64,000 bases of DNA from Pseudomaricurvus alcaniphilus (GCF_011440395.1 NZ_JAAOIX010000002.1:248001-312000); one strand, 5' to 3'. Counted from the first letter of the stretch, positions 16,920 to 25,778 are shown. Numbers and translations: made by a program. Notes: generated by a model from the sequence alone, not told the origin.

Positions 16920-18272
16920 CTATTTCTTGCTCCAAATTTGATAGCGTACAGGGCGATTGAGCTTCTTCACTACGCCATCATCAACAGCACGTTTCAGCCA
17001 TTCAGTTAACTGAGACTTATGAAGCTGCGTGCTTTCAATCAGCGCATCAACGGTAACTGGCTTTTCAGCCAAGTGTTGAAGCTCGGCGATAAACAGCTGA
17101 TAGAAATCGACAGGGCCTGATGGGACAGCTTCACTTTCGGCAGAGTGCTCAGGAATAGCTTCGATCTTTGCCTGGCTTTCGCTAACGACTATCTCGCGCT
17201 TTGACTCGATATGGTCTTCTTCAGGCCCAGATCTTGACTCAGGATTAGACTCAATCTCGGCAAACAGTTTTGGCTGTTCAGGCATGGCAAAGAGATCGCC
17301 CATTTGCTCCTTCACCTGGTTCGCACAGCCACCTTCATTGCACATTAAGTCCGCAATATAGAAGGCTTGAGTATCCGCCTCCAGCCAACGGCCACCTTTG
17401 GTGACCAAATTGGCATTGGCCGCATCTTTGTCGGTTGTCTGCTTAACCCATAGCGGGACCCATGCTTTTTTCAGATTTTCTTCTGCACCGCTCAGTGTGC
17501 CGCCCTTTTTGCCAGAGTGAATCACCAGAGAGCTGTCTGCCAAGCAATAGATGTATTTGTTGCGGGCCATGGCATTACCGGCATTGAACCCCGCCTCGGG
17601 ATAGAAAGGCGATATCAACACAGCATGACCATCCATTAAACCTCTTCGCCATTTACTGCTGGTCGCAGTTTTAAGCAGGCTATCGGCCAACACACCAATC
17701 ACCACACCGCCTTGCTTAATAGCACCCAGCATCGCCGTTTCATCGACACCACGAGCACCACCGGAGACAATGGCAATACCCTCTGCAGCTGCTTTCGCCC
17801 CCACTTGGTCGGTAAAAGCTAAATCAGACTCACTGGCATTGCGCGAGCCAATAACCGCCATGCCTCCGGCATTCAACAAGGCTTTGTTACCACAACCAAA
17901 CAGCACTGGCGGGGAATCTGTTTTTAGCTGCATCTTCAAGCGCTTTGGATATTCTGGGTCGGAGCGGGTAACTACCCATAGGCCGGCTCTTTGCCATTTT
18001 TCCATGGCCAGTGCGAGGCTATGACCACGACTCAGCAACTCAACGATTCGCTCCGCGCTAATACGCGCATCTTGCCAGCCTTGCAGCAAGGCTTTCGGGT
18101 CGGTCACCAACAAGTCTGCTGGTGTGGTGGATTTTTCCTTTAACCACAAGGCAAAGCGACCCCATTCCGCATTGGTCAGCGGTTTTGCGCTTTCGCTGCT
18201 GGCTTTTGAAAAATAGCTGGTCAACAACAAAGTCGCCTGCGCTGTGGGCGACAGTAAACTGGATACATTCAT
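16920..18272 (-). CDS. DprA/Smf-family (SLOG) protein in a defence operon
   Basis: A 450-residue protein with a DprA-type Rossmann (SLOG) domain at about 95-290: AVIGSRNAS (140-147), IVSGGARGVD (168-177) and HSGKKGGTL near 252-260. An acidic, poorly conserved linker (about 330-388) leads to a C-terminal winged-helix domain (388-447), the position of the DprA winged helix. Its ATG overlaps the stop of the helicase-PRTase gene (TAATG). Housekeeping DprA loads RecA on transforming DNA, but location between recQ-PRTase and hsdR argues for a defence role. The closest concept I know is ShosTA, where a DprA-like ShosA neutralises a PRTase-domain ShosT; homology to ShosA needs a search. Confidence 0.85.
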   Translation of the reverse strand: MNVSSLLSPTAQATLLLTSYFSKASSESAKPLTNAEWGRFALWLKEKSTTPADLLVTDPKALLQGWQDARISAERIVELLSRGHSLALAMEKWQRAGLWVVTRSDPEYPKRLKMQLKTDSPPVLFGCGNKALLNAGGMAVIGSRNASESDLAFTDQVGAKAAAEGIAIVSGGARGVDETAMLGAIKQGGVVIGVLADSLLKTATSSKWRRGLMDGHAVLISPFYPEAGFNAGNAMARNKYIYCLADSSLVIHSGKKGGTLSGAEENLKKAWVPLWVKQTTDKDAANANLVTKGGRWLEADTQAFYIADLMCNEGGCANQVKEQMGDLFAMPEQPKLFAEIESNPESRSGPEEDHIESKREIVVSESQAKIEAIPEHSAESEAVPSGPVDFYQLFIAELQHLAEKPVTVDALIESTQLHKSQLTEWLKRAVDDGVVKKLNRPVRYQIWSKK

Positions 18273-20383
18273 TAGCCTTTCACCGAAGATGAAGCCAGCG
18301 CAACGGGGTAGACAACACCGCTGCCTGCTTGCTGTAAGAGTGCTGCGATGACCGTCAGCGTCCAACCGGAGTCCACTATGTCATCCACCAACAGAACCGG
18401 CGTGTCAGGTAACGGCTGATCAATCGCAAACGCACCATCCAGGTTACGGCACTGGTGGAAGCGATTCTGCTGACCTTTTTGCGGCTGGTTATCTTTGACT
18501 TTGCGGACCGCATCCACAAACGGGAGACCCAATCGTACCGCCAATCGCTGAGCAAAATCCGGCACCAATTCAGGATGATTACGCGACGGCACACAGCACA
18601 CCCACTGAGGAGCAGGGTCGGGCTGCCAACGCTGCTGAATCATTTCCGCCATGGTCTCAACCAACTCATCACTGAAACGCCCGGCATGTTTATTATCGGC
18701 AACCGTCCGCCCCCAACCGGCATCTCCCCAGCGGGATAATACACGGCCTTCCTGTGCGCGAAGTTGTTGAGGTAAATTTCCACGAAATCCGTATTCCAGA
18801 AATGCATTGGCTGCCACTTGTGCTTTTGGGGCGATTACCATCTCCGCGTGCTTTAGGAAAGTACCTGCACGATGCGCCAAAGCAGGGTCTACATCTACAT
18901 TTATAACGGGATGCCCCAAACAGACCGAGCACTTTCCGCACGGATCAGGATCAAAATCATCAAGGCTCGCTCGCAGGTACGTCATCTTACAAACGGTAGC
19001 TGCAAGATACGCCTGAACCTCCTGCCATTCCTGTACACGTTGCCCGGTTAAGTGTGCAATTCGGGCATGATCCATTTGATAGCGCACGGGCGTTCTCACC
19101 CAACGGCTGCCGTCTTTGATGACAGGTGCCGGGTTTTCCACTCTCAGCAGCTTCAGCACTTTTTCGATCTGGCCATGACGCAGGTTGGTTTGCTCTTCAA
19201 TGCTGCGAATCGACAAACCATCGCCTTGTTCCAATACCTGCAAAATTTCATTGACCTGAGCTTCTGACGGAAAGGCCGAATTACGGAAAAACTCGTGAAT
19301 ATCCTGATCTTCCACACCCGACATCAACACACCCACCGCATGATCAATGCCACGCCCAGCACGACCCACTTGCTGGTAATAGGCAACGATAGAGCCAGGT
19401 GCCTGATAGTGAATCACGAAGCTTAAATCCGGCTTGTCGTAACCCATGCCCAACGCCGTGGTGGCCACCAATACCTTTAACTGATTGCTGAGTAGCAATT
19501 CCTCAAGATACTGGCGGTAGGCGTTGCTGTTTTCAAAACCTTCGGCTTCAGCGCTGCCGTGATAGGCCTTGGCGTCTATCCCATTAGCAACCAACCATTC
19601 AGCCACCTGTTCGGCGTCTCGCACCGTTAAGGTGTAAACAATCCCCGTGCCCAACAAGGAAGGTATCACCTGTGCTAACCAGGCTAAACGGGAAGCCTGA
19701 TCGGGCAATACCATGGTTTGCAATGCGAGGCTTTCCCGGATCAAAGGGCCACTGTGAATCTGGATATTGCCCAGCTGTGATTGTATATCCGCAACGACAC
19801 GGTTATTGGCCGTCGCTGTAGTACCCAGCACCGGCGTGTTGGCGGGCAACTGGCGCAGAATGTTTACGATGCGGCGATAATCGGGGCGAAAGTCATGACC
19901 CCAATCCGAAATACAGTGTGCTTCGTCAATCACCATCAGGGCGATACGATCGGCAATGGGCTGTAAGACAGTTTCAATAAAGTTGTCGTTTGCCAAGCGC
20001 TCAGGGGAAATCAGCAAACAATCGATTTGATTATTCAGAATCCGTTGAGTCACTGCCTGCCAATCGTTTTGATTGGTGGAGTTCATGGTTTCAGCGACAA
20101 TGCCCAAACGCTGTGCCGATTCAATCTGGTTACGCATCAATGCCAACAAGGGCGAGACGATAATAGTCGGCCCCATACCACGATCACGAAAAATCTTGGT
20201 GCTGATAAAATAGACCGAGCTTTTACCCCAACCGGTACGCTGTACCACTAGTAGCTTCTGCCGATGATTCACCAAGGCATCAATCGCTTCCCACTGGCCA
20301 TCACGGAATTCGGCAGCGGGATTGGCTAGCGCGGTTTGTAGTAGTTGTTGGGCTTCCTGTTTTTCGGTATCGAGATTCATCAT
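18272..20383 (-). CDS. RecQ-like helicase fused to a phosphoribosyltransferase domain
   Basis: A ~703-residue fusion. Residues 1-490 are a RecQ-type SF2 helicase: Walker A RTGWGKSS (50-57), DEAHCISDWGHDFRPDYRR (154-172), LGTTATANNR, QQVGRAGRG (338-346), and a RecQ zinc-binding cluster with cysteines near 466, 483, 486 and 489. No HRDC domain is evident. The C-terminal ~110 residues are a ComF-like phosphoribosyltransferase with the PRPP loop VLLVDDIVDSGWTLT (664-678). AGGAG sits directly before tandem ATGs; 20380 is an equally possible start. It begins 11 bp after hsdS and its TAA overlaps the dprA ATG. The helicase-PRTase fusion beside DprA looks like a dedicated defence pair. Confidence 0.9.
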   Translation of the reverse strand: MMNLDTEKQEAQQLLQTALANPAAEFRDGQWEAIDALVNHRQKLLVVQRTGWGKSSVYFISTKIFRDRGMGPTIIVSPLLALMRNQIESAQRLGIVAETMNSTNQNDWQAVTQRILNNQIDCLLISPERLANDNFIETVLQPIADRIALMVIDEAHCISDWGHDFRPDYRRIVNILRQLPANTPVLGTTATANNRVVADIQSQLGNIQIHSGPLIRESLALQTMVLPDQASRLAWLAQVIPSLLGTGIVYTLTVRDAEQVAEWLVANGIDAKAYHGSAEAEGFENSNAYRQYLEELLLSNQLKVLVATTALGMGYDKPDLSFVIHYQAPGSIVAYYQQVGRAGRGIDHAVGVLMSGVEDQDIHEFFRNSAFPSEAQVNEILQVLEQGDGLSIRSIEEQTNLRHGQIEKVLKLLRVENPAPVIKDGSRWVRTPVRYQMDHARIAHLTGQRVQEWQEVQAYLAATVCKMTYLRASLDDFDPDPCGKCSVCLGHPVINVDVDPALAHRAGTFLKHAEMVIAPKAQVAANAFLEYGFRGNLPQQLRAQEGRVLSRWGDAGWGRTVADNKHAGRFSDELVETMAEMIQQRWQPDPAPQWVCCVPSRNHPELVPDFAQRLAVRLGLPFVDAVRKVKDNQPQKGQQNRFHQCRNLDGAFAIDQPLPDTPVLLVDDIVDSGWTLTVIAALLQQAGSGVVYPVALASSSVKG

Positions 20384-20394
20384 CACTCCTTGAT

Positions 20395-21606
20395 TTACAC
20401 GGTTAGCTCGCCGCTCATAAGTTTGGGTAGCAGCAGATCGCGGGCTTGAGCGAGCTTGGCATTCTGCGCCATTAGATTTCGAATCTGATCGAAGTTGTTC
20501 TGAACTACCTGCACAAATTCATCCAAAATGCTCTTTGGAGGCAAGGGAACAGCATATTTGTCAAAGCAAGAATTCTGTACCCTCTGGCGACCAGATGAAC
20601 CCGTCATGCTTTTAATTGCGTTCTCTCGAAACGGATAAGATCGAGCTAAACAGTAGACAAATTCCGAAGGTATTCGATTTCCTCTCAATACAATGAACTC
20701 TGTAGACCCACAAGCCACTTCATCTTCAGCAAGGAAATAGGCATAACCTGTTTTACCGTTCTCCAAACATGGAGTAATCCGGGCTAACAAGACATCATTC
20801 TTTTTGAATTTAACGTTGGTGTGTTTGGTTCGCCTCTCAAAATCAGCTGTGTTAGCTGTCATCGCTGTTTCGGAGAGTGATGACATGGGCACGTACCAAA
20901 TCTCTTTACCTTTTTCGACGGGGGTTCTCGGATTAACGTCTATTACATCTGGTACGAGAGTCGGCTCCCACCCCTCCGGCACACCATCGGTAATCTTAAC
21001 TTGCTCATGACCGGGAAAGCGCAGATAAACAAACCATTCCTGATAAAGCAAGCGAGCGGATTCTTCCAGCAATTGAATGCGGCGGTGGTTGTTTTCGATG
21101 AGATCACTGTAGCAACTAAGTATTTCAGCAATTAACTCCTGAGTCTCCAGTGGAGGAAGGGGAATAAATAAGTTACGCACATTGGTAATGTTTATATTCT
21201 GTTGTGCTGCGCCACGAGCTACCGAATGTAAAAGTTGCTGCCCCTCTACAGAATTGAAGAAGTATCGGTAAAATAGTGGGCTAGCTTTACTCGTATCCAG
21301 CCGGAACCTAATAAGAAAAGCCCCAGGAAGAACTGGCTTGTGATAGCCATTAAAAATAGCAGTCGTACCTATCCGACCGGATCGACTGATGACAAGATCA
21401 CCAACTTGCAAATAGTGGTTACTGAACTTTTCCTCTTCGACATTAGCCTCTGGCATCGTTTCGAGAGAGATAACACCGTCAACGGATAAGTCGGTCGTAC
21501 GCAGTGTTGCCACGTTGCCTTCTTCTGTATAGCAGGCACCACTAAAGCGCGGTCCAAAGGCGCTATCTACGGTTATCGAGTCAACTGATACTTGCGACCA
21601 ACTCAT
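20395..21606 (-). CDS. hsdS: Type I restriction-modification specificity subunit S
   Basis: A 403-residue HsdS with two target-recognition domains separated by a helical conserved region. The first repeat ends with IPLPPLETQELIAEILSCY followed by the helix NHRRIQLLEES; the second ends with VPLPPKSILDEFVQVV and the helix QNAKLAQARDLLLPKL. The ATG overlaps the hsdM stop by four bases (ATGA), so the two are translationally coupled. The bipartite DNA target cannot be read from sequence. The order hsdM-hsdS is standard; what follows (helicase-PRTase and dprA before hsdR) is not. Confidence 0.95.
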   Translation of the reverse strand: MSWSQVSVDSITVDSAFGPRFSGACYTEEGNVATLRTTDLSVDGVISLETMPEANVEEEKFSNHYLQVGDLVISRSGRIGTTAIFNGYHKPVLPGAFLIRFRLDTSKASPLFYRYFFNSVEGQQLLHSVARGAAQQNINITNVRNLFIPLPPLETQELIAEILSCYSDLIENNHRRIQLLEESARLLYQEWFVYLRFPGHEQVKITDGVPEGWEPTLVPDVIDVNPRTPVEKGKEIWYVPMSSLSETAMTANTADFERRTKHTNVKFKKNDVLLARITPCLENGKTGYAYFLAEDEVACGSTEFIVLRGNRIPSEFVYCLARSYPFRENAIKSMTGSSGRQRVQNSCFDKYAVPLPPKSILDEFVQVVQNNFDQIRNLMAQNAKLAQARDLLLPKLMSGELTV

Positions 21607-23744
21607 GCCCCCAACTCCTCAAAGTTACGGGCAATTTTTCCGGCCAACTCTACCGCTTCGGCATTTAAGCCTTGCAGTTCAATATGAATATCGCGCAGGG
21701 TTTCTTCAAAATCGAAGTCTTCATCCACTTCTTCCGGTGCCACACCCACATAGCGGCCAGGCGTTAGGCTCCAGTCAGCGGCTTCGATTGCCTTGATATC
21801 CACCAGTTTGACCAGGCCTTCGACATCTCGTAGTTTGCCCTCCGGGAAGCGGCTTAATAACCAATGGGCTTGTTTGTAGAAGTAACGCACTTGCTTGAGT
21901 TGTTCCACGGCCAGCTTGCGAGCTTCATCGGCGGTTTTCTTCAGGTTGCTGCGACCTCGACCATTTAACAGCGTGTTATCCCAGAGCTCGCTGTCTTTTG
22001 CGTCATTGGCTTCGGCCAGTTCAATCACGCGAGTTGCCAGCTTATAAGCCAGGTCGATTTCTTTAATCAGGTTGCGGCTTTGCTCGGCCAGCCCTTTCAG
22101 GCAGGCATCTTTATCAATGAAATCCAGCAGGCTGGCAGCATCGTTATATTCGTATTCATTCCACCATTTTTGCAGATCGTTGGTCAGGATTTTAAACGCC
22201 GACCAACCACCTTCGACCGAGCCTTTGGCATTGAGGTAGTCGACATAGGGCTCAACACAAACGCCGTCTTGCTCCAGCATGTTCATAAAGGGCTGAAAGG
22301 CTTGGCTAAGTTTTTCCAACTGAGTGATAAAGTCGGGTATCGGCTCGCAGGCTAACTCTTCAGATTTTTCGCAATCGCGAGCTTCGAAAATTGATTTGTC
22401 GATATAGTGTTTAACTAATTCAACAAAACGCTCGCCTTCGCCACGGTAGAGCCAGACCACAGCAGTCAGATTTTGCTGCTGCTCGGGGCTGAAGTCGTAA
22501 ATCTTGCGGGTAACTTTGCGGTAGACGTTGCGGGCATCCAGCATTAACACCTTGTCTTTCAGGTGTTCTGGCTTGTTTTTATTCAGAAACCACAGCTGGC
22601 ATGGCACAGATCGGGTGTAAAAGAAGTTACCGCGAATATCGACCATGATGTCCACATGGCCCGTTTTAACCAACTGCTCGCGCACCTTGGCTTCATCCCG
22701 CCCAGCGCTGGAAGCCTGGGATGACATGACAAAACCTGCTCGGCCCGTATCATTCAGGTAACTATAGAAATACTGAATCCACAGATAGTTAGCGTTGCTG
22801 ACTTTTTTGTTTTTATTCACGCCCGGCAAGCCAAAAGGCAGGCGGCGCTTATCGCCTTTGATTTTATCAGCGTCGACTTCATCCACGTTAAAGGGCGGGT
22901 TGGCCATTACATAATCAACAGTGCCAAACAAGCCTTCGTGAGGGTCGTTGTAGTAGGTAATAGCGGCTTCGCCACCTTCCACATTACCTTCAAGACCATG
23001 CACCGCCAAATTCATTTTTGCCAGGCGTGTGGTAACGCGGTTTTTCTCGTGGCCGTAAAAAGTCAGCTCATGTGGGTCTTGCGCGTGACGCTCCATAAAG
23101 TGGGCGCTTTGTACGAACATGCCGCCAGAACCACAAGCGGGGTCAAAAATCTTGCCGTGGTCGGGTTCAATCACATTCACCAACAATTGAACTAATGACA
23201 CAGGCGTAAAAAATTCACCACCATCGTGCGCGCCCTGATCGGCAAATTGGGTAAGAAAGTACTCGTAAATACGACCAAAAATGTCGCCCGTCGCCTTTTT
23301 TAACTCCTCTGGGTTTAGCGTGCGCAGCAGCATACCCAAAACGTCGTTGGGAATGTTGTTGTATTCCTGCTTTGGCAGCTGGTTGCGAAGGTTGGTGTAA
23401 TCGGCCTCGATGGAATCCATGGCATGGATAATGGCTTCGGCGCGATTATCAGCATCAGTCAGGGCTATGAGGTAGTCAAACTGTGCTTCTGGCTTGAGAT
23501 AGATGGCGCTCTTTTTAGAAAAGTCTTCTTTGGTAAGCTCGCGGGTTTTACCACCGCGACGGGGCAAGGTGGCGACAATCTCGTCTTTTACCGAGAGAAA
23601 TCGGCTATAAGCGTGGCGCAGAAAGATCAGCCCCATCACCGGCAAAAAGTATTCGTTGCTGGCCAGCTCTGAGTTAGCGCGTAAGGTATCAGCCGATTTC
23701 CACAGGCGTTTTTCAATTGCTTCGATGTTTTCCAGTTGTGCCAT
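21603..23744 (-). CDS. hsdM: Type I restriction-modification DNA methyltransferase subunit M
   Basis: A 713-residue N6-adenine methyltransferase subunit. An N-terminal helical HsdM_N domain (about 10-150) precedes the catalytic domain with the AdoMet motif FDPACGSGG (200-208) and the catalytic motif NPPF (282-285). A long C-terminal extension (about 480-713) contains helical segments and is longer than in E. coli HsdM (529 residues), typical of the larger HsdM subgroup. It begins 12 bp after the excisionase-like HTH gene and overlaps hsdS by four bases. Confidence 0.95.
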   Translation of the reverse strand: MAQLENIEAIEKRLWKSADTLRANSELASNEYFLPVMGLIFLRHAYSRFLSVKDEIVATLPRRGGKTRELTKEDFSKKSAIYLKPEAQFDYLIALTDADNRAEAIIHAMDSIEADYTNLRNQLPKQEYNNIPNDVLGMLLRTLNPEELKKATGDIFGRIYEYFLTQFADQGAHDGGEFFTPVSLVQLLVNVIEPDHGKIFDPACGSGGMFVQSAHFMERHAQDPHELTFYGHEKNRVTTRLAKMNLAVHGLEGNVEGGEAAITYYNDPHEGLFGTVDYVMANPPFNVDEVDADKIKGDKRRLPFGLPGVNKNKKVSNANYLWIQYFYSYLNDTGRAGFVMSSQASSAGRDEAKVREQLVKTGHVDIMVDIRGNFFYTRSVPCQLWFLNKNKPEHLKDKVLMLDARNVYRKVTRKIYDFSPEQQQNLTAVVWLYRGEGERFVELVKHYIDKSIFEARDCEKSEELACEPIPDFITQLEKLSQAFQPFMNMLEQDGVCVEPYVDYLNAKGSVEGGWSAFKILTNDLQKWWNEYEYNDAASLLDFIDKDACLKGLAEQSRNLIKEIDLAYKLATRVIELAEANDAKDSELWDNTLLNGRGRSNLKKTADEARKLAVEQLKQVRYFYKQAHWLLSRFPEGKLRDVEGLVKLVDIKAIEAADWSLTPGRYVGVAPEEVDEDFDFEETLRDIHIELQGLNAEAVELAGKIARNFEELGA

Positions 23745-23756
23745 GGGGCCGGATTC

Positions 23757-23981
23757 CTAGTTATCTTCTGATTTACTGTTTGCTGATTTCATTGCTTCGC
23801 TGACACCGGCGCGGTTGTGCTGGGCGGCGATGTATTGCTCCAGCTCGCTCTGCTTGAACCGCCAGGAGTTACCCACTTTAAAGCCCGGTAGTTCACCACT
23901 TGCGGCCAGACGGTATATGGTCCGTTCATTCACCTTGAGGTAATCGGCCACGTCTTTGATGGTCAATATAGGATCACTCAT
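23757..23981 (-). CDS. Excisionase/MerR-like helix-turn-helix protein
   Basis: A 74-residue protein with a single HTH_17 domain: LTIKDVADYLKVNERTIYRL then LPGFKVGNSWRFKQSELEQY. Such proteins are annotated as excisionase-family DNA-binding proteins and often precede hsdM genes. The ATG at 23981 fits the family start; a TTG at 23996 is in frame. A perfect 10-bp palindrome GAGATATCTC (23985-23994) lies just upstream of the ATG and could be its own operator. A regulator of hsd expression is plausible; an excisionase role is less likely because no integrase is present. Confidence 0.85.
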   Translation of the reverse strand: MSDPILTIKDVADYLKVNERTIYRLAASGELPGFKVGNSWRFKQSELEQYIAAQHNRAGVSEAMKSANSKSEDN

Positions 23982-23984
23982 GAC

Positions 23985-23994
23985 GAGATATCTC
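23985..23994. promoter_or_regulatory. Palindrome GAGATATCTC in front of the HTH gene
   Basis: A perfect 10-bp palindrome three bases upstream of the HTH protein ATG, where a ribosome-binding site would be expected; no good Shine-Dalgarno sequence is present. A protein bound here would block translation initiation or early transcription. In the rest of the 97-bp gap to the PIN gene I see a TTGACA at about 24030 on the minus strand without a convincing -10. Confidence 0.4.
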
Positions 23995-24078
23995 AACTAT
24001 GTCGGAGGTGTCGAAAAAGTACAAGACTGTCAATATATAGGATCTGGGAGAGAGATCAAGTAAGAACGGTTTTCAGGC

Positions 24079-24630
24079 TTATTGATCGCCAAACAGGCGC
24101 TGGTAGTCGGCCTTGAAGTTGGCAGGCATGTCTGAAAAGTACTTCCAGTATTCGACCAGGCCATTGATGGTTTTCATGTCTGTATGGCCGCAATCCAGCA
24201 TGATTTTGAGCAGCTCTAAGGTCGGCATGACTCGCGCATCGAAGGCTTTAGCCAGCTCGGTCATATCCTGATCGTCCGTCACGACCGGAACACCCAACTC
24301 CAATGCATAGGCGATATACCAGGCATCAACACGGGACGGCCCGGGCAATTCAGTTTGTACATGATCCCATACGTATTCGAAGGTTTGCTGAATGGATTTC
24401 TTTTGCTTCTTGCCGATTTGGGGGAAGTGTTTGCGATTCTCGGCGAATTCCTCGTCATCCACCCATGGGAACTTACTTTGCAGCTTTCTGGTACCGAGCT
24501 CGTCATTCAGTTCAGGTAGAATGTACAGGCAATACTCGTTGTCACCAAAGGGCACGAACAGTAAGGGGCGTATGGTTTTGGCCAACCTTAGGTAGGCGTT
24601 GGTATCAACGAGGATTTTCGATTGCGGCAT
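24079..24630 (-). CDS. PIN-domain protein
   Basis: A 183-residue protein with a PIN-like nuclease fold. Acidic residues are in the expected places: D9 in ILVDTNAYL, E40 or E44 in LPELNDEL, D102 in SRVDAWYIAYALELG and D119-D120 in VVTDDQDM. The ATG overlaps the stop of the Xre-ImmA/IrrE gene (ATGA), a coupling typical of toxin-antitoxin-like pairs. The protein is longer than VapC toxins (about 130 residues), with a ~50-residue C-terminal extension. Ribonuclease activity is inferred from family only. The pair lies at the head of the restriction island. Confidence 0.85.
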   Translation of the reverse strand: MPQSKILVDTNAYLRLAKTIRPLLFVPFGDNEYCLYILPELNDELGTRKLQSKFPWVDDEEFAENRKHFPQIGKKQKKSIQQTFEYVWDHVQTELPGPSRVDAWYIAYALELGVPVVTDDQDMTELAKAFDARVMPTLELLKIMLDCGHTDMKTINGLVEYWKYFSDMPANFKADYQRLFGDQ

Positions 24631-25772
24631 CAGGTCAACTCTGCGTGGATACTCCGTGCATCGAGGAGTGGCATATCCAGCACAGTTTGAACATAACCTG
24701 GCCCTTTATCGTGCTCTTTCAGATATTGTCGAAGCATATCGAAGAAAGGAGTTTCGAAAGCGCCTTCTACTTTTTCGATGTAGTCTCGCGCGCTTGGCTT
24801 GCCGTATTCGTCCAGCTCATTATCACCGAACAGGGCTTCGCTGAGATTTAGGAATTGCTGGTTAAATTTGGTTACCGCACCAAAGAAGGAATTACCCATT
24901 TTAATTTCAGCTCTATCAAGCCGCTTGGCGTACTTGTTAACTTGCTGAAGGATAGTATTTGGGGAAATTACCTGCTGCTCTGCCATCTGCTTTAACGTAT
25001 TGATCCTTGCAGCAATCGACGGTTTTTTAACCAACGCTTCGTAGGCCTGCTCTGCTAATTCATGAGGGTAAAGCAAGCTCGCGGCAAAAGCATCGGCGAA
25101 GTCTTCCGCATCATCACCCTCAAGGCTTGGCGAAAGGCAGTGCCCCAACTCATGTGCCATCCAGAACTTGAAGTCATGGATATTGGTATTCAGATTCAGG
25201 TAAACCCATGTGCTGCCCGAGTCAGGAAGGTGTATGTGCACCGCATTTTCATGACGCTGCTTTGCCCCCCACATAACTGGGACCACAACGGCCTGTAGTT
25301 CGCTGAAGCGGCGAATCAAATGCGTGAAATCCACACACTCCACCGGGCCGAGATTAATATCTTCTCTAACTTTCGCTGTTACCGTTCGAAGATAGTCATA
25401 ATCACAGCTCGGCGACTTGAGTACCGGCGGCATTTCAAAGGTGTCAAACGGCAAATAGGGCACGAGGTGACGCAAAAAGCGACCAATCTCTTGCGCTTTC
25501 TCGATGTGGTGATCCTTGGTTTTGGTACCGCGCATTTTACGGAATGCCACTTTTGGGGCATACGGATCTTCTTTGATAACCAAATCATCAAAGGAGAGAT
25601 TCAGCAATTTGCCTAATTGGAGAAGCTTATTGGGACGAGGAAAAGACTTGTGCAAAAGCCATTGGGAAACGGCTTCTTTTGTAACGCCTAAAGCATCAGC
25701 TACGGCAGTCTGGGTTAGCCCTGCCTTACCAATTGCGGCCTGCGCTCTATCTGTATTAAGTCTCTTTTGCAT
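24630..25772 (-). CDS. Xre-type HTH fused to an ImmA/IrrE metallopeptidase
   Basis: A 380-residue two-domain regulator. Residues 15-65 are a Cro/C1-type HTH (LTQTAVADALGVTKEAVSQW). Residues ~150-260 are an ImmA/IrrE (DUF955) zinc metallopeptidase with HELGH (207-211) and a third-ligand glutamate near 223. Proteins of this type repress or cleave partner regulators and often accompany toxins; here the partner is the overlapping PIN gene. The ATG at 25772 is chosen because the promoter places transcription start at or next to it; a TTG eight codons upstream is in frame but would lie inside the promoter spacer. Confidence 0.9.
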   Translation of the reverse strand: MQKRLNTDRAQAAIGKAGLTQTAVADALGVTKEAVSQWLLHKSFPRPNKLLQLGKLLNLSFDDLVIKEDPYAPKVAFRKMRGTKTKDHHIEKAQEIGRFLRHLVPYLPFDTFEMPPVLKSPSCDYDYLRTVTAKVREDINLGPVECVDFTHLIRRFSELQAVVVPVMWGAKQRHENAVHIHLPDSGSTWVYLNLNTNIHDFKFWMAHELGHCLSPSLEGDDAEDFADAFAASLLYPHELAEQAYEALVKKPSIAARINTLKQMAEQQVISPNTILQQVNKYAKRLDRAEIKMGNSFFGAVTKFNQQFLNLSEALFGDNELDEYGKPSARDYIEKVEGAFETPFFDMLRQYLKEHDKGPGYVQTVLDMPLLDARSIHAELT

Positions 25773-25778
25773 GCGCGA

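Noticed and set aside
16920-18272. Housekeeping DprA for natural transformation
   Set aside because: Chromosomal dprA usually lies near smg/topA or tsaC/aroE; here it is co-operonic with a restriction system and a helicase-PRTase fusion.
23757-23981. Excisionase gene of an integrative element
   Set aside because: The HTH domain is excisionase-like, but no integrase, attachment repeat or phage gene is present and such proteins commonly precede hsdM.
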